Translations under genes and position numbers: made by a program
Source: Melioribacter roseus
GTDB taxonomy: Bacteria; Bacteroidota; Ignavibacteria; Ignavibacteriales; Melioribacteraceae
Assembly: GCA_020726285.1 (NCBI GenBank)
Contig: DYSW01000001.1
Location: 148,975 to 212,974 of the forward strand
Reading direction: 5' to 3'
DNA: 64,000 nt
Notes under the pieces: model-generated
Told to the model about the DNA's origin: nothing
Seen by the model: the letters and a program-made list of their open reading frames with translations, nothing else
Database searches by the model: none
In this document: piece by piece, positions 26,783 to 35,301 of the stretch
Numbering within the stretch: the stretch's first letter is position 1
Layout: the number at the start of each line of letters is the position of its first letter

Positions 26783-28729
26783 TTAAGCAATACCTAAAAA
26801 TTTAATAAGATTTACAGAACTTACTGCTAAAATATATGCTGAAATCGTGTAAATTACAAATTGAAGAATTGGCATTCTCCAACTTCCAGTTTCCTTTTTA
26901 GTAATTGCTAAAGTTGACACACATTGCATAGCAATAATAAAAAATACTATTAATCCAATAATTGAAGAAGTTGTAAAAACCTTCGTTCCATCACTCTTTT
27001 TGGCTTTTTGCATATTTTTAAGAAGAGATTTTTGAATAGAATCTTCATCAGAAATATTTACTTGAAACATTAATGCCATAGAACTTACAAAGACTTCGCG
27101 AGCAGCAAAAGATGTAATAATTGCAACTCCAACACGCCAATCAACTCCTAATGGTGAAACAGCAGGTTCAAGGAATTTTCCAATATTTGAAGCATACGAA
27201 TTTTCAATTAGTTGTTGCTCAAAATTGCCATTTTCGTTAGAAATAGAATTATCAATTCCAGCGGGAAAGAAAGTTAATGCCCAAAGGACAATTGAAAAAA
27301 TGAGAATTATTGGTCCAGCACCTATGATATAAGATTTTGTACTTGTAAAAGCATTAAAAAAAACATTGTTAAACTTTGGTTTTTTGTAAGTGGGTAATTC
27401 CAAAATAAATGAAGAATGGTCTTGATTTGGAATTATGGAGTTCTTAAATTTATTAATAATTCCAGCAGCAACAAGTGATGAAACTATACTAAGTAAGTAG
27501 ATAGAAGCTAAAATAATTCCAGCAGTCAAAGAACCTGTGGTTGGAACAAGAAATCCAATGAGAAGTAAATAAACGGGAATTCTAGCTGAACAACTTAATA
27601 AAGGTAAAATAAAAATAGTAAGTAGCCTTTCACGTCTATTTGGAATTGTTCTTGCCGCCATAATTGCTGGAACAGCGCAAGCAAATCCTGAAACCATTGG
27701 AGCGAAAGATCTTCCATTCAAACCTAATTTGGAAAGTGGTTTATCAACTAACATTGCTCCGCGTGCTAAATATCCTGAATCTTCTAACAAACCAAGAATT
27801 AAGAATAAAATTAAAATTTGTGGAACAAATACTGCGACAGAACCAAAACCAGCAACTAAGCCATTAGCAAGAAGTTGTGTTAACCAATTTATTCCGAACA
27901 AAGTAGTAATCCATTCAGAAATGTATGCAAAACCATAATCAATTAAATCCATAATTGGAGCTGCAACCCAAAAAACAGAAGCAAAAGTAACTGACATTGC
28001 AAAAAAGAAAAAAAGTAATCCCCAAGTTTTACTTAGTAAAATTGCATCTATTTTGAGCGAAATATCATCAGGTTTGTGTAAATTTTTGAAGTCATTCAAC
28101 AGGTTGATTATTCCTGAATTCTTAGAAATCATTACTTTTTTCTCTATTTCAGATATTTTATTGTACTTCTCAACAAGAGCAAGGGTATCTTCGTTTATTC
28201 TTTTAATTTCTTTCTGATTTTTGTTTTTTTCGGAATAATCTTTAATAATCTTCACCAAATTATCAATTCCATTTTCCTTAAGAGTGTCAATTTTTATTAC
28301 GGGAATTGATAACTCATTACTCAATTTTGAAAAATCAATTTCAAAGTTCTTTCGAGCTAAAATATCGTTCATTGTAATTGCTACAACAACATTGAAATTT
28401 GCTTCAATTAAATCATTAACAAGAACTAAATGGCGGGAAAGTTGGCTAGCATCTACGGTTGTAATAATTAAATCGGGAGTTCCATATTCTGGATGTGAAT
28501 AAATTCCGTCTATTGTAATAATTTCGTCAATTGAAGCAGGAATCAAACTGATTATTCCTGGTGTATCAATAAGTTCAACATCAAAACCAAACTTTTTATC
28601 AATTTTGGAATGATAGTACTCAATAGTTGCACCTGGATAATTTACTGTTTTTACTTTTTGTCCACTTAATAAATTAAAAAGTGTTGTTTTGCCTGAATTT
28701 GGTGGACCAACGAGAGAAACGAGAAACAC
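26783..28729 (-). CDS. feoB: Ferrous iron transporter B
   Basis: A 648-residue inner-membrane Fe(II) importer with an N-terminal GTPase. G1 is GPPNSGKTT (8-16), G3 is DTPG (55-58). The G4 position reads TMND (119-122) instead of the usual NMxD, an N-to-T change in the guanine-specificity motif. The membrane part has the FeoB Gate motifs around CAVPAIMAARTIPNRRER and LLSCSARIPVYLLL. FeoA is encoded two bases upstream, the common partner. A Fur-family gene diverges from the operon, and an inverted repeat overlaps the operon promoter, so iron-dependent repression is likely. Confidence 0.95.
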   Translation of the reverse strand: MFLVSLVGPPNSGKTTLFNLLSGQKVKTVNYPGATIEYYHSKIDKKFGFDVELIDTPGIISLIPASIDEIITIDGIYSHPEYGTPDLIITTVDASQLSRHLVLVNDLIEANFNVVVAITMNDILARKNFEIDFSKLSNELSIPVIKIDTLKENGIDNLVKIIKDYSEKNKNQKEIKRINEDTLALVEKYNKISEIEKKVMISKNSGIINLLNDFKNLHKPDDISLKIDAILLSKTWGLLFFFFAMSVTFASVFWVAAPIMDLIDYGFAYISEWITTLFGINWLTQLLANGLVAGFGSVAVFVPQILILFLILGLLEDSGYLARGAMLVDKPLSKLGLNGRSFAPMVSGFACAVPAIMAARTIPNRRERLLTIFILPLLSCSARIPVYLLLIGFLVPTTGSLTAGIILASIYLLSIVSSLVAAGIINKFKNSIIPNQDHSSFILELPTYKKPKFNNVFFNAFTSTKSYIIGAGPIILIFSIVLWALTFFPAGIDNSISNENGNFEQQLIENSYASNIGKFLEPAVSPLGVDWRVGVAIITSFAAREVFVSSMALMFQVNISDEDSIQKSLLKNMQKAKKSDGTKVFTTSSIIGLIVFFIIAMQCVSTLAITKKETGSWRMPILQFVIYTISAYILAVSSVNLIKFLGIA

Positions 28730-28731
28730 TT

Positions 28732-28959
28732 CTACCTAACTTGAATGCAGCTTGCTTCTGATTTTCTAATTGCAATTACAGTTCCACGAACGGAATATGC
28801 AATTGGGTCATTAAAAGCTGATTTTCCAACAACTATAATTTCTTCGCCGGGAGTAAATCCAACTTCAATAATTCTACGAGCTGATGGATGTGAGTAATCT
28901 ATATCTAATATTTGAGATTGTTCGCCTTTTAATAATTGACTTGCGTTTCTAAATTTCAT
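28732..28959 (-). CDS. feoA: Ferrous iron transport protein A
   Basis: A 75-residue SH3-like protein that binds FeoB in the cytosol. Recognisable pattern: LLKGEQSQI at the start, RRIIEVGFTPGEEIIVVGKSAF in the centre (two parts) and a C-terminal beta strand with GTVIAIRKSEASCI. Length is normal for a stand-alone FeoA. It is the first gene of feoA-feoB-alr, and its promoter region lies between 28960 and 29075. Confidence 0.93.
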   Translation of the reverse strand: MKFRNASQLLKGEQSQILDIDYSHPSARRIIEVGFTPGEEIIVVGKSAFNDPIAYSVRGTVIAIRKSEASCIQVR

Positions 28960-29003
28960 ATTTCCTACAGATTTTAAAATATTGAATTATTTTTTTAATT
29001 TTG

Positions 29004-29041
29004 CTTATCTAAACTTAATCTAAATAAGGATAAGAAACAAA
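29004..29041 (-). promoter_or_regulatory. feoAB promoter with overlapping inverted repeat (candidate Fur operator)
   Basis: On the minus strand: TTTG (29041-29038), 20-base spacer, TAAGTTTA (29017-29010), one mismatch to TTTG-N-TAnnTTTG. The inverted repeat CTTATC (29004-29009) ... GATAAG (29029-29034) spans the -7 element and half the spacer. A bound dimer there would block RNA polymerase. The Fur-family gene starts at 29076 on the other strand, so both transcripts could be controlled from here. Confidence 0.5.
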
Positions 29042-29075
29042 TTTTTTATATTTTTAACAAAACGTTGGAGAAAAA

Positions 29076-29528
29076 TTGGAAAAAAAACAAGCACACGATG
29101 CATTTTTTAGTTTTTTGAAACAAGGTTTCAGAATTACACCACAAAGGTTCGAAATTTTAGATTTTGCTTTAGCTTTTGAAAAGCATTTTAAAGCTGAAGA
29201 ACTTTTTGTGAAAATGCAAAATAACGGTTCAAAAGTATCGAGAGCCACTATATATAATACATTGGAATTATTAGTACAATGTGAATTACTTTCGCGGCGA
29301 GTTTTTGAGCATAACATTACAATGTATGAATCGAACTTTCAGAGAAAACAACATGATCACATTATTTGCGAAGAGTGCGGAAAAATATGGGAATTTGTTG
29401 AACCAGAAATACAGGAAATCGTAAATAAAGTTGGAAGAAAATTTAATTTAGAGCCACATAGTTACGTATTTAATATTTATGCAAAGTGTCAGAACTCAGA
29501 TAATTGTAAAGAAAAAACATCAGTTTAA
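29076..29528 (+). CDS. Fur-family transcriptional regulator
   Basis: A 150-residue metal-responsive repressor. The winged helix is at about 12-80 (FRITPQRFEILDFAL, SRATIYNTLELL); the metal/dimer domain contains HDHIICEECGKIWEF with CxxC and a C-terminal CQNSDNC pair, giving a structural zinc site. The start is TTG, chosen because GGAG sits five bases upstream and no ATG lies near. Its position divergent from feoAB suggests it is the iron sensor, though PerR or Zur cannot be excluded by sequence alone. Its 3' end overlaps the convergent SRPBCC gene by four bases. Confidence 0.92.
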   Translation: MEKKQAHDAFFSFLKQGFRITPQRFEILDFALAFEKHFKAEELFVKMQNNGSKVSRATIYNTLELLVQCELLSRRVFEHNITMYESNFQRKQHDHIICEECGKIWEFVEPEIQEIVNKVGRKFNLEPHSYVFNIYAKCQNSDNCKEKTSV

Positions 29529-30067
29529 TTTTCCTTCTGTTCTAAAATATTTTTGAGTTTTTTTAAACCTTTCTCAAAACTTGGTTCAAGAATATTAGTT
29601 GCCCACAATCCCAAAAATCTACCAAAAGGATAATTTAACTCCCCGGAATGTTTCCAACTTACCTTAACTTGTTTTGCATCAATTTGTTCAACCTTCCATT
29701 CTTCAATTACAACACTTTCTTTTGGCAAAATGAAATGCAATTTTGATTGGATAAATTTTGGTTTATTAACTTTAAGAATTGTAACTTCGCCAATTCCTAA
29801 AATTTTGCTATCCCATTTCCATTTGGAACCAATGTAGTTCGTATCAATTGTAAAAGAATTTATCATTGTGGAATCAGTTGTCATCCAAGGATTCCAATTT
29901 TGCCAAGTATGAAAATCGGCAATTTCATTAAATATTTTTTCATTATCGCCTGAAATGTTAATCGATTTCTCAACAATATATTTATCACTTAAAAAAAGAG
30001 TAAGAAGTAAAAAAGAAACAATTATGCCAAGAATTGAAAACAAAAACAATTTTAGGAACTTTTTCAT
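29525..30067 (-). CDS. Membrane-anchored SRPBCC (START-like) protein
   Basis: A 180-residue protein with one N-terminal transmembrane helix (about 4-26) and a START/polyketide-cyclase-like fold at about 30-178. Hallmarks are the first strand with SINISGDNEKIFNEIADF, the WQNWNPWM loop, GSKWKWDSK and GEVTILK. These folds bind hydrophobic ligands in a deep cavity. The ligand is unknown. The anchor orientation places the fold outside the inner membrane if the helix acts as an uncleaved signal. No clear functional neighbour: it diverges from the rimP-nusA operon. Confidence 0.8.
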   Translation of the reverse strand: MKKFLKLFLFSILGIIVSFLLLTLFLSDKYIVEKSINISGDNEKIFNEIADFHTWQNWNPWMTTDSTMINSFTIDTNYIGSKWKWDSKILGIGEVTILKVNKPKFIQSKLHFILPKESVVIEEWKVEQIDAKQVKVSWKHSGELNYPFGRFLGLWATNILEPSFEKGLKKLKNILEQKEN

Positions 30068-30104
30068 TAAAATCTCGAGAAATTATTCAAAAATAAGATA
30101 AATA

Positions 30105-30136
30105 TTTGCAAAAATAGGAAAATTGTATTAGTTTTG
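30105..30136 (+). promoter_or_regulatory. Promoter of the rimP-nusA-infB operon
   Basis: TTTG (30105-30108), 20-base spacer, TAGTTTTG (30129-30136). Both elements match the Bacteroidota consensus TTTG-N17-23-TAnnTTTG exactly. The expected first base is about 30143-30145, which is where a strong hairpin begins. Confidence 0.6.
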
Positions 30137-30144
30137 TTTTCCAG

Positions 30145-30173
30145 AAATCGCCCCAAAAGGGGCGATTTTTTTT
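30145..30173 (+). terminator. Leader hairpin with U-tract before rimP (candidate attenuator)
   Basis: A perfect 10-bp stem (30145-30154 with 30159-30168, six G-C pairs) closes an AAAA loop and is followed by five more T residues. No plus-strand gene precedes it, and rimP starts four bases after the U-tract. It therefore lies in the operon leader, at or next to the predicted transcription start, and can act as an attenuator or as a 5' protective stem rather than ending another gene. Confidence 0.75.
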
Positions 30174-30176
30174 AGC

Positions 30177-30632
30177 ATGAGACTGAAAATGACAGAAAAA
30201 GACAAATTATTCGAAAAAGTTCAAGAAATAGCAAAAGAAAATGATTTCTTTCTAATTGAATTTGTTTGGCGAGGTAGTGAACAAAACAGAGTTGTTGAAA
30301 TATACATCGACAATAGAATCGGAATTTCAACTGATTTTTGTAGAACAATTTCCAGACAAGTTGAAAAAATTATTGATGATGAAAAATTGATTCCCTCAAA
30401 ATACAGATTGGATGTTTCTTCTCCAGGAATTGAAAGACCATTAATTTATCTTGAACAATACGAAAAAAATATTGGTAGAATATTTGAAATAAGTTTGAAT
30501 GAAAGCGAAAAAGCAATTCAAGGAAAACTTATTAAAATTCTTGGAAAAGAAATGTACTTTGAAGTTGATAATAACGAAATACTAATTGATTTTGAAAAAA
30601 TAAAAAAAGCTAACGTAATAATTTCTTTTTAA
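30177..30632 (+). CDS. rimP: Ribosome maturation factor RimP
   Basis: A 151-residue cytosolic factor needed for 30S subunit maturation. Seen: an N-terminal alpha/beta domain (about 8-85) with VVEIYIDNRIGISTDFC and the family signature YRLDVSSPGIERPLI, followed by a small SH3-like C-terminal barrel. The first ATG (30177) lies four bases after the leader hairpin; a second ATG at 30189 is possible. It heads the conserved rimP-nusA-infB order, with nusA 15 bases downstream. Confidence 0.93.
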   Translation: MRLKMTEKDKLFEKVQEIAKENDFFLIEFVWRGSEQNRVVEIYIDNRIGISTDFCRTISRQVEKIIDDEKLIPSKYRLDVSSPGIERPLIYLEQYEKNIGRIFEISLNESEKAIQGKLIKILGKEMYFEVDNNEILIDFEKIKKANVIISF

Positions 30633-30647
30633 CGGAGGAATCAGAAA

Positions 30648-31892
30648 ATGAATAGTTTGATTGTAGAATCTTTTGCACAAATGGCACGTGAAAAAAATTT
30701 GGACAAAGATGTTCTTGGCGGAATAGTTGAGGAAATATTTGGTGTTCTAGTTCGAAAAAAATACGGACTTGAGGCAAATTTTCAAGTAATTGTAAATATG
30801 AGCAAAGGTGATATCCAAATTTTCCTAGAAAAAGAAATTGTTGAAACAGTGGAAGATGAAGCACTTCAAATTTCCTTTGAAGAAGTAGAAAGAAAAGGAA
30901 ATGAAGATGAACTTGAAATTGGCGATATGTTTGTTGAAGAATTGAAATTAGAGGATTTTGGAAGAAGATTGATAAATCTTGCTCGACAAACTTTGAATCA
31001 AAGAATTCGCGAAGTGGAAAAAGACATAGTTTACAAAGAATATGATGATATGTTAGGTGAAATTATTGTTGGCGATATATATCAAGTAAGAAAAAATGAT
31101 ATTCTAATAAATCATAACAAGCACGAACTTCTTATGCCACGTTCGGAAATGATTCCAAAAGAAAAATACCGAAAAGGCGAAACTATTCGCGCCGTTGTAA
31201 AAGAAGTAAGAAAAACCAATCAAGGTCCAAACATTATCATTTCAAGAGCAGATAATACATTTTTACGTAGATTGTTTGAAATTGAAATTCCAGAAATCTA
31301 TGATGGAATTATCCAAATTCATGACATTGCCCGCGAACCTGGAGAAAGAGCAAAAGTTTCCGTATCATCGCAAGATGATAGAATTGATGCAGTTGGTGCT
31401 TGCGTAGGAATGAAAGGAGTTCGCATTCACGCAATTGTTCGCGAACTAAACAACGAAAATATTGATGTAATTAACTATACATCTGACCCGATTGTTTATA
31501 TTCAAAGAGCGTTAGCTCCTGCAAAATTGAAAGCAATTGAAATTAACGAAGCAGAAAAGAAATGCACAGTTTGGGCAGATAACGACCAAGTTTCTTTAAT
31601 TGTCGGAAGAAATGGCGTAAATATTCGAGTTGCTATGAAGTTAACAGGTTACGATATTGATGTAATTCGCGAAGAAAAACCATTTGATGAATATGAAGAC
31701 GACATCGAATTGGTAGAATTACGAGAAGAATTATCAGCTGAAATTGTTGATCTACTAATTGAAAACCGTTTCGATACTGCTGTTGAAGTTTTAACTGCTG
31801 GAGTTGATGAATTAGTTCAAATAAATGGAATAACACCAGAAAAAGCTAAAGAAATCATAGAAATATTAAAAGATCAATTTGAAGAAGAATAA
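30648..31892 (+). CDS. nusA: Transcription termination/antitermination protein NusA
   Basis: A 414-residue RNA-polymerase-associated factor that promotes pausing and intrinsic termination. The order is an N-terminal RNAP-binding domain (1-125), S1 domain (about 135-200, GEIIVGDIYQVRKN), two KH domains (about 205-345, with GACVGMKGVRIHAIVREL and VGRNGVNIRVAMKLTG) and a short helix-hairpin-helix tail (INGITPEKAKEI). There is a strong SD, GGAGG, before the ATG. NusA can autoregulate its operon in other bacteria through leader termination, which makes the hairpin at 30145-30173 relevant. Confidence 0.96.
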   Translation: MNSLIVESFAQMAREKNLDKDVLGGIVEEIFGVLVRKKYGLEANFQVIVNMSKGDIQIFLEKEIVETVEDEALQISFEEVERKGNEDELEIGDMFVEELKLEDFGRRLINLARQTLNQRIREVEKDIVYKEYDDMLGEIIVGDIYQVRKNDILINHNKHELLMPRSEMIPKEKYRKGETIRAVVKEVRKTNQGPNIIISRADNTFLRRLFEIEIPEIYDGIIQIHDIAREPGERAKVSVSSQDDRIDAVGACVGMKGVRIHAIVRELNNENIDVINYTSDPIVYIQRALAPAKLKAIEINEAEKKCTVWADNDQVSLIVGRNGVNIRVAMKLTGYDIDVIREEKPFDEYEDDIELVELREELSAEIVDLLIENRFDTAVEVLTAGVDELVQINGITPEKAKEIIEILKDQFEEE

Positions 31893-31906
31893 GGAGCAAT
31901 TAATAT

Positions 31907-34900
31907 ATGTCTGAAAAACAACAAAAAATTAGGCTTTATCAATATGCATCGGAAATAAAAATTTCGACTGATGTGATAATTGCTTACCTAGATGATAAGG
32001 GTTTTGGTAGAAAGACAAATATGACTCCTTTATCTGATGTTATGCTCGATTTATTGGAAGAAAAGTTTAAGAAAGAAAAATCTGACGCAAAAAAACATCA
32101 AAAAAAAATTGATGATTTCCAAAAGAATTATCAGCATAAGAATTTTCAAAAAGAAGAAAAAAAAGATGTCCGCGAGGAATCAAAAGTAGCTGAAGTACAA
32201 CAAGTGGAAGTAAAAGTAGAACAAGAAAAAGTAGAAGAAATTACCAAACCTCAAGTTGAAACTAAAAAAGAAGAACCACATGTTGGTTTGAAGGTTGTCG
32301 GCAAAATTGATTTAAGAGAATTTGAAGAAAAGAAAGCTCGCTTCGAGAAGCAAGAGAAAAAATATGAACATCATCCAAAAGAGTTTCATCAACATCAACA
32401 GAAAAATGTTCAAAATCATCATAAAAACGAACATAAAATTGTTCCACCTAAACATGACTCAAATAAAGTTCAAGAAAAAAAGGAAGTTCTAAAAGAGGAA
32501 ATCAAAAAAGTTGAAGTATTTGAACCTATAATTCCTCAAATTGAACCGGTTATTGAAGTTGTAAATGAAATTGGTGAACCCAAAAAATATGTAACTGCCT
32601 CTGAAAAAGAATTAAATGAACGCGAAGTTGGCTTAAAAGTTCTTGGGAAAATTAATCTTGAAGATAGAAACAAGAAAAGACCTAAGAAAAAGAAATTTAG
32701 AGATGATAAAGACGGTTCAACAAATAATAACCAAAACCGAACTCCAAGTCAAAGTCAGCCGAGAGAACAACATCGCCGCCCACAACACGGACCAAGTCAA
32801 GGCGGAGAAGGACAAGGTCAATCTCAACCACATAAACATCATGGAACCAGACCTCCGTTTCATAAACCAAAACCTGTTGCTGAGGATACAAAGACAATTG
32901 ATCCGAAACCAAAAGATTTAGTTGTAGTACCAAAAGGTAGTGATGATAATTCACCGAAGAAGAAACTAAAAGTAAAAAAACGTAAAGAAGACGAAACAGA
33001 TTCTTCGCCAAATAAGAAAAAGAAAAAAGTTAAAAAGTTTGAAATAGATAAACAAGAAGTTCAAGATACAATTAGAAAAACGATGCTTGCAATGGATGAA
33101 GAAAGTTCAGTTGTAGATAGAGCGTCATTCAGAAAAAAGAAAAAGAAAGAAAAAGCTATAATTCAAGAAAGAATTATGGAACAAATGGAATTAGATAAAT
33201 CAATTATTAAAGTAACTGAATTTATTGCCGTAAACGAATTAGCAAATTTGATGAACGTTTCGGTTTCTGAAGTTATTCAGAAATGTATAAGTTTAGGGTT
33301 AATGGTTTCCATTAATCAAAGATTAGATTTTGAAACAATTACAATTGTTGCTGATGAATTTGATTTCCAAGTAGAAATGCAAGAAGAACTTCACGAAGAT
33401 ACACTTGTTGATACGAATGATCCAATTAGTTCCCTTGAATGGCGTCCTCCAGTTGTAACTATTATGGGACACGTAGATCACGGTAAAACATCATTACTTG
33501 ATTACATTCGCCAAACGAACGTTGTTGCTGGTGAATCTGGTGGAATTACTCAACACATTGGTGCTTACCATGTTGAGGTAAGAGGTAAATTTATCACTTT
33601 TCTTGATACTCCTGGTCACGAAGCATTTACTGCAATGCGTGCTCGCGGAGCTCAGGTAACTGATATTGTAATTCTAATTGTTGCATCTGATGATTCTGTA
33701 ATGCCTCAAACCATTGAAGCTATAAATCACGCTCAAGCTGCTAATGTTCCTATGATTGTTGCAATAAATAAAATTGATAAACCAGGTTCGAACATTGATA
33801 AAATTAAACAACAACTTGCTGATCGTGGTGTTTTAGTTGAAGAATGGGGTGGAAAATATCAAAGTATTGAAATCTCAGCTAAAAAAGGTTTGAACATCGA
33901 TGATCTTTTAGATAAAATTTTAGTTGAAGCTGAAATGCTTGACCTTAAAGCTAATTACAACAGAAAAGCTCGCGGTTCTATAATTGAAGCACAATTAGAA
34001 AAAGGACGTGGCGTTGTTGCAACAGTACTTGTTCAAAAAGGGACACTTCAAGTTGGTGATCCTTTTGTAGCTGGAAATAATTTCGGTAGAGTTCGAGCAA
34101 TGTTTGATGAGCGAAATAATAAAGTTAAAAGTGTTGGACCTTCAGTTCCAGTTGTTGTTACAGGATTTGAAGGAGTTCCACAAGCTGGCGATCAGTTTAT
34201 AATTGTAAATTCTGAAAAAGAGGCACACGAAATTGCTTTAAAACGTCAACAAATTAAGCGTGAACAAGATCAAAGACAAGTTCATATGATAACATTAGAT
34301 GAAGTTGCTTCTCAAATTAGCAAGGGGCAAATTCAGGACTTAAACATTGTTGTAAAAGGTGATGTGGATGGTTCTGTTGAGGCACTTGCAGATTCATTTA
34401 TGAAATTATCAAATGAAGAAGTACGTGTAAAAGTTATTCATAAAGGTGTTGGTGCAATTTCTGAAAGTGATGTACTTTTAGCAGCAGCATCACGAGCAAT
34501 TATTGTTGGTTTCCATGTTCGTCCGCATCTTGCAGCACGAAAATTAGCAGAAACTGAAAAGGTCGAAATAAGATTGTACAACATCATTTATGACGCAATT
34601 GAAGAGTTGAAATCGGCGTTAGAAGGTATGTTGCGTCCGTTAATTTCAGAAGAAGTTGTGGCTACAATTGAAGTTCGCGATACATTCAAAGTTCCTAAAG
34701 TTGGAACAATTGCTGGTTGTTTTGTTGTTGATGGAAAAATAAATAGAAATGATAGAATTAGACTTTTCCGCGACGGAATTTCAATTTACGAAGGTTCATT
34801 ATCTACATTAAAACGCTATAAAGATGATGTTCGCGACGTTGAACAAGGTTACGAATGTGGTCTGAATATCAATAATTTTAATGATATTAAAATTGGCGAT

Positions 34901-34948
34901 ACGATTGAAGCATATAAAATTGTAGAAACCAAACAAAAGTTGAAATAA
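31907..34948 (+). CDS. infB: Translation initiation factor IF-2
   Basis: A 1013-residue GTPase that places initiator tRNA on the 30S subunit. The first ~430 residues are a long, charged Lys/Glu/His-rich region containing two copies of a VGLKVxGKIxL motif (about 126 and 242). The IF2-N fold and G domain follow: G1 GHVDHGKT (521-528), DTPGHEAF, NKID. The C-terminal domains II-IV end near residue 1010. Length is at the long end of the family because of the N-terminal extension. GGAG precedes the ATG; the stop overlaps the rbfA start. Confidence 0.97.
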   Translation: MSEKQQKIRLYQYASEIKISTDVIIAYLDDKGFGRKTNMTPLSDVMLDLLEEKFKKEKSDAKKHQKKIDDFQKNYQHKNFQKEEKKDVREESKVAEVQQVEVKVEQEKVEEITKPQVETKKEEPHVGLKVVGKIDLREFEEKKARFEKQEKKYEHHPKEFHQHQQKNVQNHHKNEHKIVPPKHDSNKVQEKKEVLKEEIKKVEVFEPIIPQIEPVIEVVNEIGEPKKYVTASEKELNEREVGLKVLGKINLEDRNKKRPKKKKFRDDKDGSTNNNQNRTPSQSQPREQHRRPQHGPSQGGEGQGQSQPHKHHGTRPPFHKPKPVAEDTKTIDPKPKDLVVVPKGSDDNSPKKKLKVKKRKEDETDSSPNKKKKKVKKFEIDKQEVQDTIRKTMLAMDEESSVVDRASFRKKKKKEKAIIQERIMEQMELDKSIIKVTEFIAVNELANLMNVSVSEVIQKCISLGLMVSINQRLDFETITIVADEFDFQVEMQEELHEDTLVDTNDPISSLEWRPPVVTIMGHVDHGKTSLLDYIRQTNVVAGESGGITQHIGAYHVEVRGKFITFLDTPGHEAFTAMRARGAQVTDIVILIVASDDSVMPQTIEAINHAQAANVPMIVAINKIDKPGSNIDKIKQQLADRGVLVEEWGGKYQSIEISAKKGLNIDDLLDKILVEAEMLDLKANYNRKARGSIIEAQLEKGRGVVATVLVQKGTLQVGDPFVAGNNFGRVRAMFDERNNKVKSVGPSVPVVVTGFEGVPQAGDQFIIVNSEKEAHEIALKRQQIKREQDQRQVHMITLDEVASQISKGQIQDLNIVVKGDVDGSVEALADSFMKLSNEEVRVKVIHKGVGAISESDVLLAAASRAIIVGFHVRPHLAARKLAETEKVEIRLYNIIYDAIEELKSALEGMLRPLISEEVVATIEVRDTFKVPKVGTIAGCFVVDGKINRNDRIRLFRDGISIYEGSLSTLKRYKDDVRDVEQGYECGLNINNFNDIKIGDTIEAYKIVETKQKLK

Positions 34949-35301
34949 TGAGTATTCGAACACAAAGAGTAGCAAAATTAATAAAAGAAGAATTAAGTCA
35001 GATTTTTCTTCTTAAAGTTGAAGATAATCAAACTGGATTAATAACAATTTCGAATGTTAAATTAACACCAGATTTGAAGATTGCTCGAATTTACTATTCA
35101 ACTTATGAAAAAGAAAAACGAAAAGCATTAGCTGAAAAACTTGAATCAAAAAAAATAGAAATAAGAAAAGATTTGGCAAGCAAAATTAAAAATATGCGAT
35201 TTATTCCCGAATTAGAATTCTATTTAGATGACACTTTGGATTATGTTGAAGAAATTGAAATTCTTCTAGCAAAAGTTAGAGAAAATGATAACAAAGAATA
35301 G
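34948..35301 (+). CDS. rbfA: Ribosome-binding factor A
   Basis: A 117-residue KH-type factor for late 30S maturation. Family pattern: RTQRVAKLIKEELSQIF at the N-terminus, ITISNVKLTPDLKIARIYYS in the centre and RFIPELEFYLDDTLDY at the end. Its start codon shares one base with the infB stop (TAATG) and its end overlaps truB by 17 bases, so translation of the three is coupled. Confidence 0.95.
   Translation: MSIRTQRVAKLIKEELSQIFLLKVEDNQTGLITISNVKLTPDLKIARIYYSTYEKEKRKALAEKLESKKIEIRKDLASKIKNMRFIPELEFYLDDTLDYVEEIEILLAKVRENDNKE

Noticed and set aside
30145-30173. Terminator of a small RNA gene upstream of rimP
   Set aside because: The 77 bases before it contain a consensus promoter placing the start at the hairpin itself; nothing else gene-like is seen there, though this is not excluded.
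32100-33200. Low-complexity repeat array within infB
   Set aside because: The Lys/Glu/His-rich DNA is the normal disordered IF-2 arm, stays in frame and has no repeat-spacer periodicity like CRISPR.
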